64,000 bases of DNA from Urophycis tenuis (taxonomy: Eukaryota; Chordata; Actinopteri; Gadiformes; Phycidae), in contig JAXIVH010000017.1 of NCBI GenBank assembly GCA_036785325.1, positions 8,329,545 to 8,393,544 on the forward strand, given 5' to 3'. Made by a program: the position numbers and the translations under genes. Each line of letters starts with the position of its first letter. Within the stretch, counting starts at the first letter, position 1. Shown here in pieces: positions 12,015 to 21,593 of this stretch. Below the pieces are notes generated by a model. The model ran no database searches and had not been told where the DNA came from. It saw only the letters and a list, made by a program, of their open reading frames with translations.

Positions 12015-12854
12015 GAATTGAAAAGTTGAAGGTATGTTTTTAGCTGCTGGGTAGACTTCATTCAACCTGACGCAGTTTAGTCTGTGAGCAACCAAATTGC
12101 TCGCGGATGGGCTCATTTTAAGCGGGGAAATCTAAGGTTCCCAACGGCGTATGGCAAGACTATATTGAGTCATGGGTCGTTGAAATACTAAGCTAATTAA
12201 TTTCTGTTCTTTATTGAAAGATTGATCTTAATTGAAACGTTGAAGGTATGTTTTTAGCTGCTGGGTAGACTTCAGTCAACCTGACGCAGTTTTGTCTGTG
12301 AGCAACCAGACTGCTCGCGGATGGAATCATTTTAAGCAGGGAAATCTAAGCTTTCCAACGGCGTATGGCAAGAGTATATTGACTCATGGGTCGTTGAAAT
12401 ACTAAGCTAATTAATTTGTGTTCTGTAAGGAAAGATTGATGTTAATTGAAACGTTGAAGGTATGTTTTTAGCTGCTGGGTAGACTTTAGTCAACCTGACG
12501 CAGTTTAGTCTGTGATCAACCAGACTGCTCGCGGATGGGCTCATTTTAAGCGGGGAAATCTAAGCTTTCCAACGGCGTATGGCAAGACTATATTCACTAA
12601 AGGGTCGTTGAAATACTAAGCTAATTAATTTGTGTTCTGTAAGGAAAGATTGATGTTAATTGAAACGTTGAAGGTATGTCTTTAGCTGCTGTGTAGACTT
12701 CAGTCAACCTGACGCAGATTTGTCTGTGAGCAACCAAATTGCTCGGAGATGGGCTCATTTTAAACGGGGAAATCTAAGCTTTCCAACGACGTATGGCATG
12801 ACTATATTTGCCCATGGGTCGTCGAAATAATAAGCTGATTCATGTGTGTTCTGT
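12015..12854 (+). repeat. 214-bp satellite, block 5 (4 monomers)
   Basis: 840 bp, exactly 4 x 214 - 16. Private changes include GATGGAATCATT near 12320 and AGACTTTAGTC near 12481. The terminal monomer is the full terminal type. Confidence 0.95.
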
Positions 12855-13041
12855 TGGCTGTGGAAAGAAAATAGCACACAAGTCATACCAAGTCACCTTT
12901 ATTTTTCAGTGATAAACATTAATAAATAAACAGTATGGACATTGTATAAACAGTTGTATAAAAAGTCTAAACGGTATGAACAGTGTTCTTATAAAAGATA
13001 TCAATATCAATACTGATCACGTGTGTATTTTATATTTCCAG

Positions 13042-13545
13042 GTTATTTGTTGATGAGCCAGAGCCTGTGACTCCCACCAACCGGCCCGTTCAGCCCACTG
13101 CGTTGTCGTCCTCCACCCGGCCGAAGCCTCCTGCGCCCACCCGCCTCCAGCCGAGGCCTCCTGCTGCGTCAGCCTGTGGCCCGCCCGCCCCCTGTGTCGG
13201 CAGCACCCATACCGCTGGTCCTCCCCGCACAGCCACAGGCCCCCTCCGTCCTGCTTCGTGGGCCATCCTGCAGCTGTCTCTGCAGTCATCGTGTGTCAAA
13301 ACCATTCAAACTTGTATATGGTAACATTTCAAAATGACACCAGCATAAATGAGGACCTTGCAATAGGTTGTGTGTTACAGGACCCCCCTGGCATACAGCT
13401 GTATGTCTCTGTGAAGGTGGTTGTGAAGAACTGCATCCGGCTGAACAAGTACAAGTGCCGGCGAGGCAGCAACTCTCTCGAGGGGTTGCACGCCCACCTG
13501 GTTAACGCCATCCCTTCACAGCGATATGGGATCATGCCGTTCCAA
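13042..13545 (+). pseudogene. Exon-like fragment, cassette 5 (open CGA haplotype)
   Basis: Fifth copy (cassette 12855-13871) and the first with the open haplotype. Three differences occur together: CAG (Gln) at 13378-13380, CGA (Arg) at 13462-13464 where the other haplotype has TGA, and TAT (Tyr) at 13525-13527. The downstream frame is then open from exon base 16 to the donor, about 163 codons, containing DPPGIQLY, KYKCRRGSNSLEGLHAHL and PFQ. Translation would run through the donor to a TAA 9 bases on if unspliced. An in-frame ATG lies in LYMVTF, but I see no promoter and the TGATGA at the exon's left end blocks read-in from upstream. Confidence 0.65.
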
Positions 13546-13555
13546 GTAAGTGATT

Positions 13556-13558
<3 letters not shown>

Positions 13559-13622
<64 letters not shown>

Positions 13623-13688
13623 GCGCGCGCGCATATATACACACACACACACACACTCGCATATATACACACACATATATATATATAC
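13559..13688 (+). repeat. CA/TA alternating tract, cassette 5
   Basis: 130 bp, joint longest in the window, with one AA interruption and an eight-base CGCGCGCG segment before TATATA. Such alternating CG/CA DNA is prone to left-handed Z-DNA (established property). The linker is 13689-13871. Confidence 0.95.
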
Positions 13689-13871
13689 TTAAACATAGCT
13701 GACCCTTTTTTTCCCCCTTCTCGGGGATTATGCTCCCAGTTTTGATCTCGGACGTCTGGTCACTTATAGCATATAATAATATTCTATTACTGTTAAGCCA
13801 ACTATGAATAATAAAACAGGCCAAAACATGTGTCCTTTATCATAGCTACACGTATTACAAAAAAAACGCGT

Positions 13872-14497
13872 GAATTGAAAAGTTGAAGGTATGTTTTTAG
13901 CTGCTCGGTAGACTTCAGTCAACCTGACGCAGTTTAGTCTGTGATCAACCAGACTGCTCGCGGATGGGCTCATTTTAAGCGGGGAAATCTAAGCTTTCCA
14001 ACGGCGTATGGCAAGACTATATTCACTAAAGGGTCGTTGAAATACTAAGCTAATTCATTTGTGTTCTGTAAGGAAAGATTGATGTTAATTGAAACGTTGA
14101 AGGTATGTTTTTAGCTGCTGGGTAGACTTCAGTCAACCTGACGCAGTTTAGTCTGTGATCAACCAGACTGCTCGAGGATGGGCTCATTTTAAGCGGGGAA
14201 ATCTAAGCTTTCCAACGGCGTATGGCAAGACTATATTCACTAAAGGGTCGTTGAAATACTAAGCTAATTAATTTGTGTTCTGTAAGGAAAGATTGATGTT
14301 AATTGAAACGTTGAAGGTATGTCTTTAGCTGCTGTGTAGACTTCAGTCAACCTGACGCAGATTTGTCTGTGAGCAACCAAATTGCTCGGAGATGGGCTCA
14401 TTTTAAACGGGGAAATCTAAGCTTTCCAACGACGTATGGCATGACTATATTTGCCCATGGGTCGTCGAAATAATAAGCTGATTCATGTGTGTTCTGT
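13872..14497 (+). repeat. 214-bp satellite, block 6 (3 monomers)
   Basis: 626 bp, exactly 3 x 214 - 16. The opening monomer has CTGCTCGGTAGAC instead of CTGCTGGGTAGAC, shared only with block 7. The neighbouring cassettes 5 and 6 are therefore part of one recent duplication that differs by one monomer. Confidence 0.95.
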
Positions 14498-14684
14498 TGG
14501 CTGTGGAAAGAAAATAGCACACAAGTCATACCAAGTCACCTTTATTTTTCAGTGATAAACATTAATAAATAAACAGTATGGACATTGTATAAACAGTTGT
14601 ATAAAAAGTGTAAACGGTATGAACAGTGTTCTTATAAAAGATATCAATATCAATACTGATCACGTGTGTATTTTATATTTCCAG

Positions 14685-15188
14685 GTTATTTGTTGATGAG
14701 CCAGAGCCTGTGACTCCCACCAACCGGCCCATTCAGCCCACTGCGTTGTCGTCCTCCACCCGGCCGAAGCCTCCTGCGCCCACCCGCCTCCAGCCGAGGC
14801 CTCCTGCTGCATCAGCCTGTGGCCCGCCCGCCCCCTGTGTCGGCAGCACCCATACCGCTGGTCCTCCCCGCACAGCCACAGGCCCCCTCCGTCCTGCTTC
14901 GTGGGCCATCCTGCAGCTGTCTCTGCAGTCATCGTGTGTCAAAACCATTCAAACTTGTATATGGTAACATTTCAAAATGACACCAGCATAAATGAGGACC
15001 TTGCAATAGGTTGTGTGTTACAGGACCCCCCTGGCATACAGCTGTATGTCTCTGTGAAGGTGGTTGTGAAGAACTGCATCCGGCTGAACAAGTACAAGTG
15101 CCGGCGAGGCAGCAACTCTCTCGAGGGGTTGCACGCCCACCTGGTTAACGCCATCCCTTCACAGCGATATGGGATCATGCCGTTCCAA
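14685..15188 (+). pseudogene. Exon-like fragment, cassette 6 (open CGA haplotype)
   Basis: Sixth copy (cassette 14498-15514, the same 1017-bp length as cassette 5). It has CAG at 15021-15023, CGA at 15105-15107 and TAT at 15168-15170. Two private transitions, GTT to ATT and GCG to GCA (read in the proline-rich frame), are CpG-compatible or G-to-A changes acquired after it split from cassette 5. Confidence 0.65.
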
Positions 15189-15198
15189 GTAAGTGATT

Positions 15199-15201
<3 letters not shown>

Positions 15202-15263
<62 letters not shown>

Positions 15264-15331
15264 GCGCGCGCGCATATATACACACACACACACACACTCG
15301 CATATATACACACACATATATATATATATAC
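15202..15331 (+). repeat. CA/TA alternating tract, cassette 6
   Basis: 130 bp, the same overall length as in cassette 5, but the balance differs: the terminal (TA)n is 2 bp longer and one AC unit is lost upstream. The linker is 15332-15514. Confidence 0.95.
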
Positions 15332-15514
15332 TTAAACATAGCTGACCCTTTTTTTCCCCCTTCTCGGGGATTATGCTCCCAGTTTTGATCTCGGACGTCT
15401 GGTCACTTATAGCATATAATAATATTCTATTACTGTTAAGCCAACTATGAATAATAAAACAGGCCAAAACATGTGTCCTTTATCATAGCTACACGTATTA
15501 CAAAAAAAACGCGT

Positions 15515-15926
15515 GAATTGAAAAGTTGAAGGTATGTTTTTAGCTGCTCGGTAGACTTCAGTCAACCTGACGCAGTTTAGTCTGTGATCAACCAGACTGC
15601 TCGCGGATGGGCTCATTTTAAGCGGGGAAATCTAAGCTTTCCAACGGCGTATGGCAAGACTATATTCACTAAAGGGTCGTTGAAATACTAAGCTAATTCA
15701 TTTGTGTTCTGTAAGGAAAGATTGATGTTAATTGAAACGTTGAAGGTATGTCTTTAGCTGCTGTGTAGACTTCAGTCAACCTGACGCAGATTTGTCTGTG
15801 AGCAACCAAATTGCTCGGAGATGGGCTCATTTTAAACGGGGAAATCTAAGCTTTCCAACGACGTATGGCATGACTATATTTGCCCATGGGTCGTCGAAAT
15901 AATAAGCTGATTCATGTGTGTTCTGT
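15515..15926 (+). repeat. 214-bp satellite, block 7 (2 monomers)
   Basis: 412 bp, exactly 2 x 214 - 16, the smallest block: just an opening monomer joined to a terminal monomer. It shows that the two end monomers are the minimum left between cassettes here. Confidence 0.95.
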
Positions 15927-16113
15927 TGGCTGTGGAAAGAAAATAGCACACAAGTCATACCAAGTCACCTTTATTTTTCAGTGATAAACATTAATAAATA
16001 AACAGTATGGACATTGTATAAACAGTTGTATAAAAAGTGTAAACGGTATGAACAGTGTTCTTATAAAAGATATCAATATCAATACTGATCACGTGTGTAT
16101 TTTATATTTCCAG

Positions 16114-16617
16114 GTTATTTGTTGATGAGCCAGAGCCTGTGACTCCCACCAACCGGCCCGTTCAGCCCACTGCGTTGTCGTCCTCCACCCGGCCGAAGCC
16201 TCCTGCGCCCACCCGCCTCCAGCCGAGGCCTCCTGCTGCGTCAGCCTGTGGCCCGCCCGCCCCCTGTGTCGGCAGCACCCATACAGCTGGTCCTCCCCGC
16301 ACAGCCACAGGCCCCCTCCGTCCTGCTTCGTGGGCCATCCTGCAGCTGTCTCTGCAGTCATCGTGTGTCAAAACCATTCAAACTTGTATATGGTAACATT
16401 TCAAAATGACACCAGCATAAATGAGGACCTTGCAATAGGTTGTGTGTTACATGACCCCCCTGGCATACAGCTGTATGTCTCTGTGAAGGTGGTTGTGAAG
16501 AACTGCATCCGGCTGAACAAGTACAAGTGCCGGTGAGGCAGCAACTCTCTCGAGGGGTTGCACGCCCACCTGGTTAACGCCGTCCCTTCACAGCGATGTG
16601 GGATCATGCCGTTCCAA
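16114..16617 (+). pseudogene. Exon-like fragment, cassette 7 (TGA haplotype)
   Basis: Seventh copy (cassette 15927-16925). TGA is at 16534-16536. It has a private ACC to ACA change in the CCCATAC(C/A)GCTGG context, and shares GTC in NAIPSQ with cassette 3. Splice sites are unchanged. Confidence 0.6.
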
Positions 16618-16627
16618 GTAAGTGATT

Positions 16628-16630
<3 letters not shown>

Positions 16631-16684
<54 letters not shown>

Positions 16685-16742
16685 GCGCGCATATATACAC
16701 ACACACACACACTTATATATACACACACATATATATATATAC
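16631..16742 (+). repeat. CA/TA alternating tract, cassette 7
   Basis: 112 bp: an unbroken (AC)n run, CGCGCGC, then CTTATATATA as in cassettes 3, 4 and 8. The linker is 16743-16925. Confidence 0.95.
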
Positions 16743-16925
16743 TTAAACATAGCTGACCCTTTTTTTCCCCCTTCTCGGGGATTATGCTCCCAGTTTTGAT
16801 CTCGGACGTCTGGTCACTTATAGCATATAATAATATTCTATTACTGTTAAGCCAACTATGAATAATAAAACAGGCCAAAACATGTGTCCTTTATCATAGC
16901 TACACGTATTACAAAAAAAACGCGT

Positions 16926-18314
16926 GAATTGAAAAGTTGAAGGTATGTTTTTAGCTGCTGGGTAGACTTCATTCAACCTGACGCAGTTTAGTCTGTGAGC
17001 AACCAAATTGCTCGCGGATGGGCTCATTTTAAGCGGGGAAATCTAAGGTTCCCAACGGCGTATGGCAAGACTATATTGAGTCATGGGTCGTTGAAATACT
17101 AAGCTAATTAATTTCTGTTCTTTATTGAAAGATTGATCTTAATTGAAACGTTGAAGGTATGTTTTTAGCTGCTGGGTAGACTTCAGTCAACCTGACGCAG
17201 TTTTGTCTGTGAGCAAGCAGACTGCTCGCGGATGGGCTCATTTTAAGCAGGGAAATCTAAGCTTTCCAACGGCGTATGGCTAGACTATATTGACTCATGG
17301 GTCGTTGAAATACTAAGCTAATTAATTTGTGTTCTGTAAGGAAAGATTGATGTTAATTGAAACGTTAAAGGTATGTTTTTAGCTGCTGGGTAGACTTCAG
17401 TCAACCTGACACAGTTTTGTCTGTGATCAACCAGACTGCTCGCGGATGGGCTCATTTTAAGCGGGGAAATCTAAGCTTTTCAACGGCGTATGGCAAGACT
17501 ATATTCACCAATGGCCCGTTGAAATACTAAGCTAATTAATTTGTGTTATGTAAGGAAAGATTGATGTCAATTGAAACGTTAAAGGTATGTTTTTAGCTGC
17601 TGGGTAGACTTCATTCAACCTGACGCAGTTTAGTCTGTGATCAACCAGACTGCTCGCGGATGGGCTCATTTTAAGCGGGGAAATCTAAGCTTTCCAACGG
17701 CGTATGGCAAGACTATATTGACTCATGGGTCATTGAAATACTAAGCTAATTAATTTGTGGTCTGTAAGGAAAGATTGATGTTAATTGAAACGTTGAAGGT
17801 ATGTTTTTAGCTGCTGGGTAGACTTCAGTCAACCTGACGCAGTTTAGTCTGTGATCAACCAGACTGCTCGCGGATGGGCTCATTTTAAGCGGGGAAATCT
17901 AAGCTTTCCAACGGCGTATGGCAAGACTATATTGACTCATGGGTCATTGAAATACTAAGCTAATTAATTTGTGGTCTGTAAGGAAAGATTGATGTTAATT
18001 GAAACGTTGAAGGTATGTTTTTAGCTGCTGGGTAGACTTCAGTCAACCTGACGCAGTTTAGTCTGTGATCAACCAGACTGCTCGCGGATGGGCTCATTTT
18101 AAGCAGGGAAATCTAAGCTTTCCAACGGCGTATGGCAAGACTATATTGACTCATGGGTCGTTGAAATACTAAGCTAATTAATTTGTGTTCTGTAAGGAAA
18201 GATTGATGTTAATTGAAACGTTGAAGGTATGTCTTTAGCTGCTGTGTAGACTTCAGTCAACCTGACGCAGATTTGTCTGTGAGCAACCAAATTGCTCGGA
18301 GATGGGCTCATTTT
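16926..18314 (+). repeat. 214-bp satellite, block 8 left part (6.5 monomers)
   Basis: 1389 bp, stopping abruptly after GGGCTCATTTT at monomer phase 105. Two adjacent monomers (about 17590-18020) share GTCATTGAAATAC and TTTGTGGTCTG, a local duplication. The broken monomer is terminal-like on its left side (CGGAGATGGG). The continuation is at 43612, and both parts total 1696 bp, exactly 8 x 214 - 16. Confidence 0.93.
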
Positions 18315-18323
18315 CGGAGATGG
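18297..18323 (+). repeat. Direct repeat CGGAGATGG at the left junction
   Basis: CGGAGATGG occurs at 18297-18305 inside the satellite and again at 18315-18323 as the first bases of non-satellite DNA, with nine satellite bases between. No third copy is seen at the right junction, so it looks like slippage or microhomology at a join rather than a target-site duplication. Confidence 0.8.
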
Positions 18324-18505
18324 CTTCTTTATAATAACTACGTGTATATCTCTTCATATATGTATTTTTTTTTTTTGGAACATTTATTGATGAATACTTG
18401 TGTTCATAAATCTGATGTAGCTTACTGTTGAGAATGGTGCAAGTTGTTGTTGTAATGTCTTTTGGCATAACTTTCCTGATAGAGGAAAGTTATGCCAAAG
18501 CTACA
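18315..18505. other. Single-copy junction segment
   Basis: 191 bp of AT-rich DNA with a T12-13 run near 18366, not repeated elsewhere in the window. It contains the hairpin at 18461-18499 and ends six bases after it, where CCCTAA begins. An open frame on the minus strand crosses the satellite junction and is not credible as a gene. It could be the remnant of another mobile element or filler DNA copied at a break. Confidence 0.7.
18461..18499. repeat. Perfect 16-bp-stem hairpin
   Basis: TTTGGCATAACTTTCC (18461-18476), a 7-base loop TGATAGA, then the exact reverse complement GGAAAGTTATGCCAAA (18484-18499). It ends seven bases before the first CCCTAA. It is the only long perfect inverted repeat I noticed outside simple-sequence tracts and is present once. 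Confidence 0.9.
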
Positions 18506-18580
18506 CCCTAACCCTAACCCTAACCCTAACCCTAACCCTAACCCCTAACCCCTAACCCCTAACCCTAACCCTAACCCTAA
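18506..18580 (-). repeat. Near-canonical vertebrate-type telomere tract
   Basis: Six perfect CCCTAA units, three CCCCTAA units and three more CCCTAA units, with no other variants. The G-rich TTAGGG strand is the minus strand, as at the left end of a chromosome. This is the purest telomere run in the window. Confidence 0.9.
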
Positions 18581-18822
18581 CCTCAGCCCTAACCTTAACC
18601 CTAACCTCAGCCCTCATCTTAACCCTAACCCCTAACCCCTAACCTCTAACCCTAACCCTAACCTTACCCTAACCGTAACGCTAACCCTAACCCTTACTCT
18701 AACCTTAGCCCTAACCTTAGCCCTAACCGTAACCCTAACCTTAACCCTAACCTTAACCCTAAACCGTAACCTTATACCTAACCCTAACCTCAGCCCTAAC
18801 CTTAACCCTAACCGCAACCCCT
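18581..18822 (-). repeat. Degenerate CCCTAA array, unit 0 (truncated)
   Basis: 242 bp matching only the right-hand end of the full arrays, from the CCTCAGCCCTAACC region (compare about 21359-21593). The canonical tract is thus joined to the inside of a pre-existing degenerate array, as in telomere seeding, or the array was trimmed and capped. Confidence 0.88.
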
Positions 18823-20750
18823 CCCATTTACTTCAAACCTAACGTTAAGGTTAACTGCTAACTCTACCCCTAAATCTACCCTAACCTTAACCTACACTTG
18901 ACATATTGGAGGAAGAAGACAATTACCCAGCATGCATTTCATCCGGAAAACTTTTCACAAAAAAACCCATTACCGAAGTACCTACGGCGAGAATAGACTA
19001 CCCCAAGAAATTGTTGTTTTGGGTGAGGAAAGTAAGCCATTGAGTCTTCTCTAAGGTCAACTTCCTACACAATCTCTGTAGTCGCGCGGTGTATGGGGCA
19101 CAGGAATTGTTATTAACAGGCTGTTCGGCATGGGGTCCTGGAGGGGCCAGGGAGGCAGTGCTTAGTCGCGGCTGGCCTTGGCCTTTCCTACCCTGGGACC
19201 GACTGGGAAGGCACCGCTGGTCGGGGCTGGTCTTGGTCTTTCCTAGGTCTGGACACCCATCGCTGAGGATAGCTGCATTGGGGGACCGTGGAGGCAGTGC
19301 TTTGTCACGGCTGGCCTCGGTCCTTCGTGACCCCAGTTTTCTGCTAGTTCATCTGGACCCAACAGAGGACAAGAACCAAGCTCCGGCCCTGATTGGCCAA
19401 ACCAGGGCTACCTAGCGGTGTTAACAACTGGTTTGTGCTGGTCAGGGGGTAAGTATGTGCCCCCTCCTCTCCATAACCAAAACAATGTATCCTAAAAAGT
19501 GTTTTACTTACCTTTACTTACCTCGACGTTACCTCAACAAATGATCACTCCTAAAAAAGCTTAAACCCAATACCAATTCCATTTCGGAAACGACACACCT
19601 TGAGAATTGATCACTCTCGGGGGGGCCTCCCTTGGGTGAGGGTGTATAGTGACAATGGCCAGAAACACCCTATGATCCCAGGGTCCACTACTGATGACGT
19701 GTCCTAATATTTCGATAGCACGTTTATACTAAAATAGAAATGGAAAAGAAAAGTCTCACTCCAGCTGTGACTCGTCTTTATTCAAATAAGTAAATATACC
19801 AATGCATTGGAAGTACCTTCAATCAAACTAGATTGACCTTCATCTTGGAACAAAGAAAACCTTTGGGAAAAGGAAAAACAAGTCTATATCTCCAAATCAG
19901 CGGTTATATCACAACAAGACAGTTAACCATTTCGTTTTACTTCATTCTTGGTAATATGGGAAAAGAGAGCTGCGGATGACTAGATATTGGCGAGTGCAAC
20001 TGCCTTTGATCCCCTATTCAACTACCGAGTCGTTGGATGAGGTGGGGGGGGTCATCGAGATAACTCTAACGAACCTAACCGAGCCAGGGCCATCGAAAGA
20101 ACGGGCTCTCTACACAACCCATTTATATTACCTTACCAACTGTTATTCACAAAACGACCACTAGATGGAGGCGATGGACCACCACTGAAGAATCAAAAGA
20201 AGGCAACCAGCCTTTAACACAAAGACTAAAAACTCACTCCAGCTGTGATCCTCTTTATCTAAATAAATAAATAAACAAAAATGAATAAATAAATAGACTA
20301 AATAAATATACAAATATAAATAAATAAATTAAATATAGATTACCTTACCAACTATTGCAATTACCTATTATTATTGTTATTATTATTATTACTTACCTAT
20401 TAATGCAATTTCCCAACCTGGGAACAATAGAGTATTTCTATTTCTATTTATATAACTCTTCTTCACAAAACGACCACTAGGTGGAGACGACGCACCACCA
20501 GCGAGGAATCAAAAGAAGAGGAACAACCTTGAATACAAAGATTAAAACCCACTCCAGCTGTGAGTCTCTCGATGTATTTATTTACTAAAAAAATATATAT
20601 TAAATATATATACTCCTCCCATCTCTTCTCCCCTGTCTTCCCTCATGGAAATGAGGGAGTTGGGGGAGATAGAGTGTACTAGCCCGATCCGGCGGGGGTG
20701 AGTTCAGTCCGTACAGACTGTCTCACCTTGACTCTACCTTCCTCAATCTC
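18823..20750. repeat. Subtelomere-like unit body 1 (full length)
   Basis: 1928-bp non-telomeric body. In order it holds: CCCAGCATGC at 18926-18935, which resembles the core of the ZNF143-type element; a GC-rich segment (about 19080-19420) with three diverged copies of a GGAGGCAGTGCTT(A/T)GTC(G/A)CGG module starting near 19151, 19205 and 19290; a G7 run; CACTCCAGCTGTGA at 19757, 20235 and 20550; an eight-G run near 20043; AAAT-rich (20257-20340) and TTA-rich (20367-20392) simple repeats; and paired CTCF-like motifs. A 108-codon frame (19089-19415) starts at GTG, and the internal modules are read in different frames, so I do not call it a gene. Confidence 0.85.
20158..20484 (+). promoter_or_regulatory. 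Paired CTCF-core-like motifs, unit 1
   Basis: CCACTAGATGG at 20158-20168 and CCACTAGGTGG at 20474-20484. Both fit the 11-base CCACYAGRKGG part of the vertebrate CTCF consensus, but the next base is A where the consensus prefers C. They sit in two copies of a roughly 110-bp module spaced 316 bp apart and have the same orientation. Binding is inferred from motif similarity only. Confidence 0.35.
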
Positions 20751-21593
20751 TAGCTCTAACTCTAACCCTAGGGATAACCTCAACCCCAACCCTAACCATA
20801 GGCCTAACCTTAGCCCTAACCCTAACTCAACCCTAACACTAACCCTTACCTTGGCCCTAATCTTAACACTAACCTCAACCCCTAACCTTAGCCTTAACAC
20901 TAACCCTAACCCCTACTCTAACTCTAACCCTAACCCCTACTCTAACTCTAACCCTAAGCCTACCCTAACCTCCAACACTAACCCTACCCTAACTCTAACG
21001 CTAACCCTAACTCTAACCTTTGCCCTAACTTTAGCCCTAACCCTAGCCTCAGCCATAACCCTAACCCTAACCTTAGCCCTAACCCTAACCCTAAACCTAA
21101 CCTTGGCCCTAACCTTAACACTAACCTCAAACCTAACCTTAACCCTAACCTCAGCCATAACCCTAACCCTAACCTTAGCCCTAACCCTAATTCTAGCCCT
21201 AACCCTAATCTTAACCATAACCTTAACCCTAACCTTGGCCCTAACACTTAACCTAACCTTATCCATAACACTAACCCTAACCTCAACCCTAACCTTAACC
21301 CCAATCTCAGCCGTAACCCCAACCCTAACCTTATCCCTAACCTTAAACCTAACCCTAACCTCAGCCCTAACCTTAACCCTAACCTCAGCCCTCATCTTAA
21401 CCCTAACCCCTAACCTCTAACCCTAACCCTAACCTTACCCTAACCGTAACGCTAACCCTAACCCTTACTCTAACCTTAGCCCTAACCTTAGCCCTAACTG
21501 TAACCCTAACCTTAACCCTAACCTTAACCCTAAACCGTAACCTTATACCTAACCCTAACCTCAGCCCTAACCTTAACCCTAACCGCAACCCCT
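20751..21593 (-). repeat. Degenerate CCCTAA array, unit 1
   Basis: 843 bp of telomere-like hexamers with fixed substitutions (CCTTAG, CCTCAG, CCATAA, CCTTGG). It carries a local variant AACCCTAAACC near 21090 and one CCCCTAA fewer near 21405, so it is about 13 bp shorter than the common 856-bp form. The G-rich strand is open in the Val-Arg and Leu-Gly frames simply because TAG falls only in the third frame. Confidence 0.92.

Noticed and set aside
241..18314. CRISPR-like repeat array
   Set aside because: The 214-bp monomers are contiguous with no unique spacers, and the context is eukaryotic satellite.
18297..18323. Target-site duplication of the nested block
   Set aside because: CGGAGATGG is repeated only at the left side; the right junction has AAGGAAGG instead.
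18461..18511. Helitron 3' end (hairpin followed by CTAA)
   Set aside because: The CTAA is part of the first telomere repeats, is followed by C rather than T, and no Rep/helicase or matching 5' end is seen.
18506..18580. Present-day chromosome end
   Set aside because: More than 18 kb of satellite lies on the side where the telomere would have to end, so the tract is interstitial in this assembly.
19089..19415. 108-codon frame conserved in all ten unit bodies
   Set aside because: It starts at GTG, the three GC-rich modules inside it are read in different frames, and near-identity is explained by recent unit amplification.
19976..20164. 62-codon frame in the unit bodies
   Set aside because: It is lost by deletion in units 3 and 5 and by ATG to ACG in unit 9, and it ends inside the CTCF-like motif; no sign of constraint.
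20698..21420. Long Thr-Leu and Asn-Pro frame (240 codons), with equivalents in every array, as a repeat-protein gene
   Set aside because: It is the direct reading of CCCTAA hexamers in two of three frames; no start context, promoter or non-repeat domain is visible.
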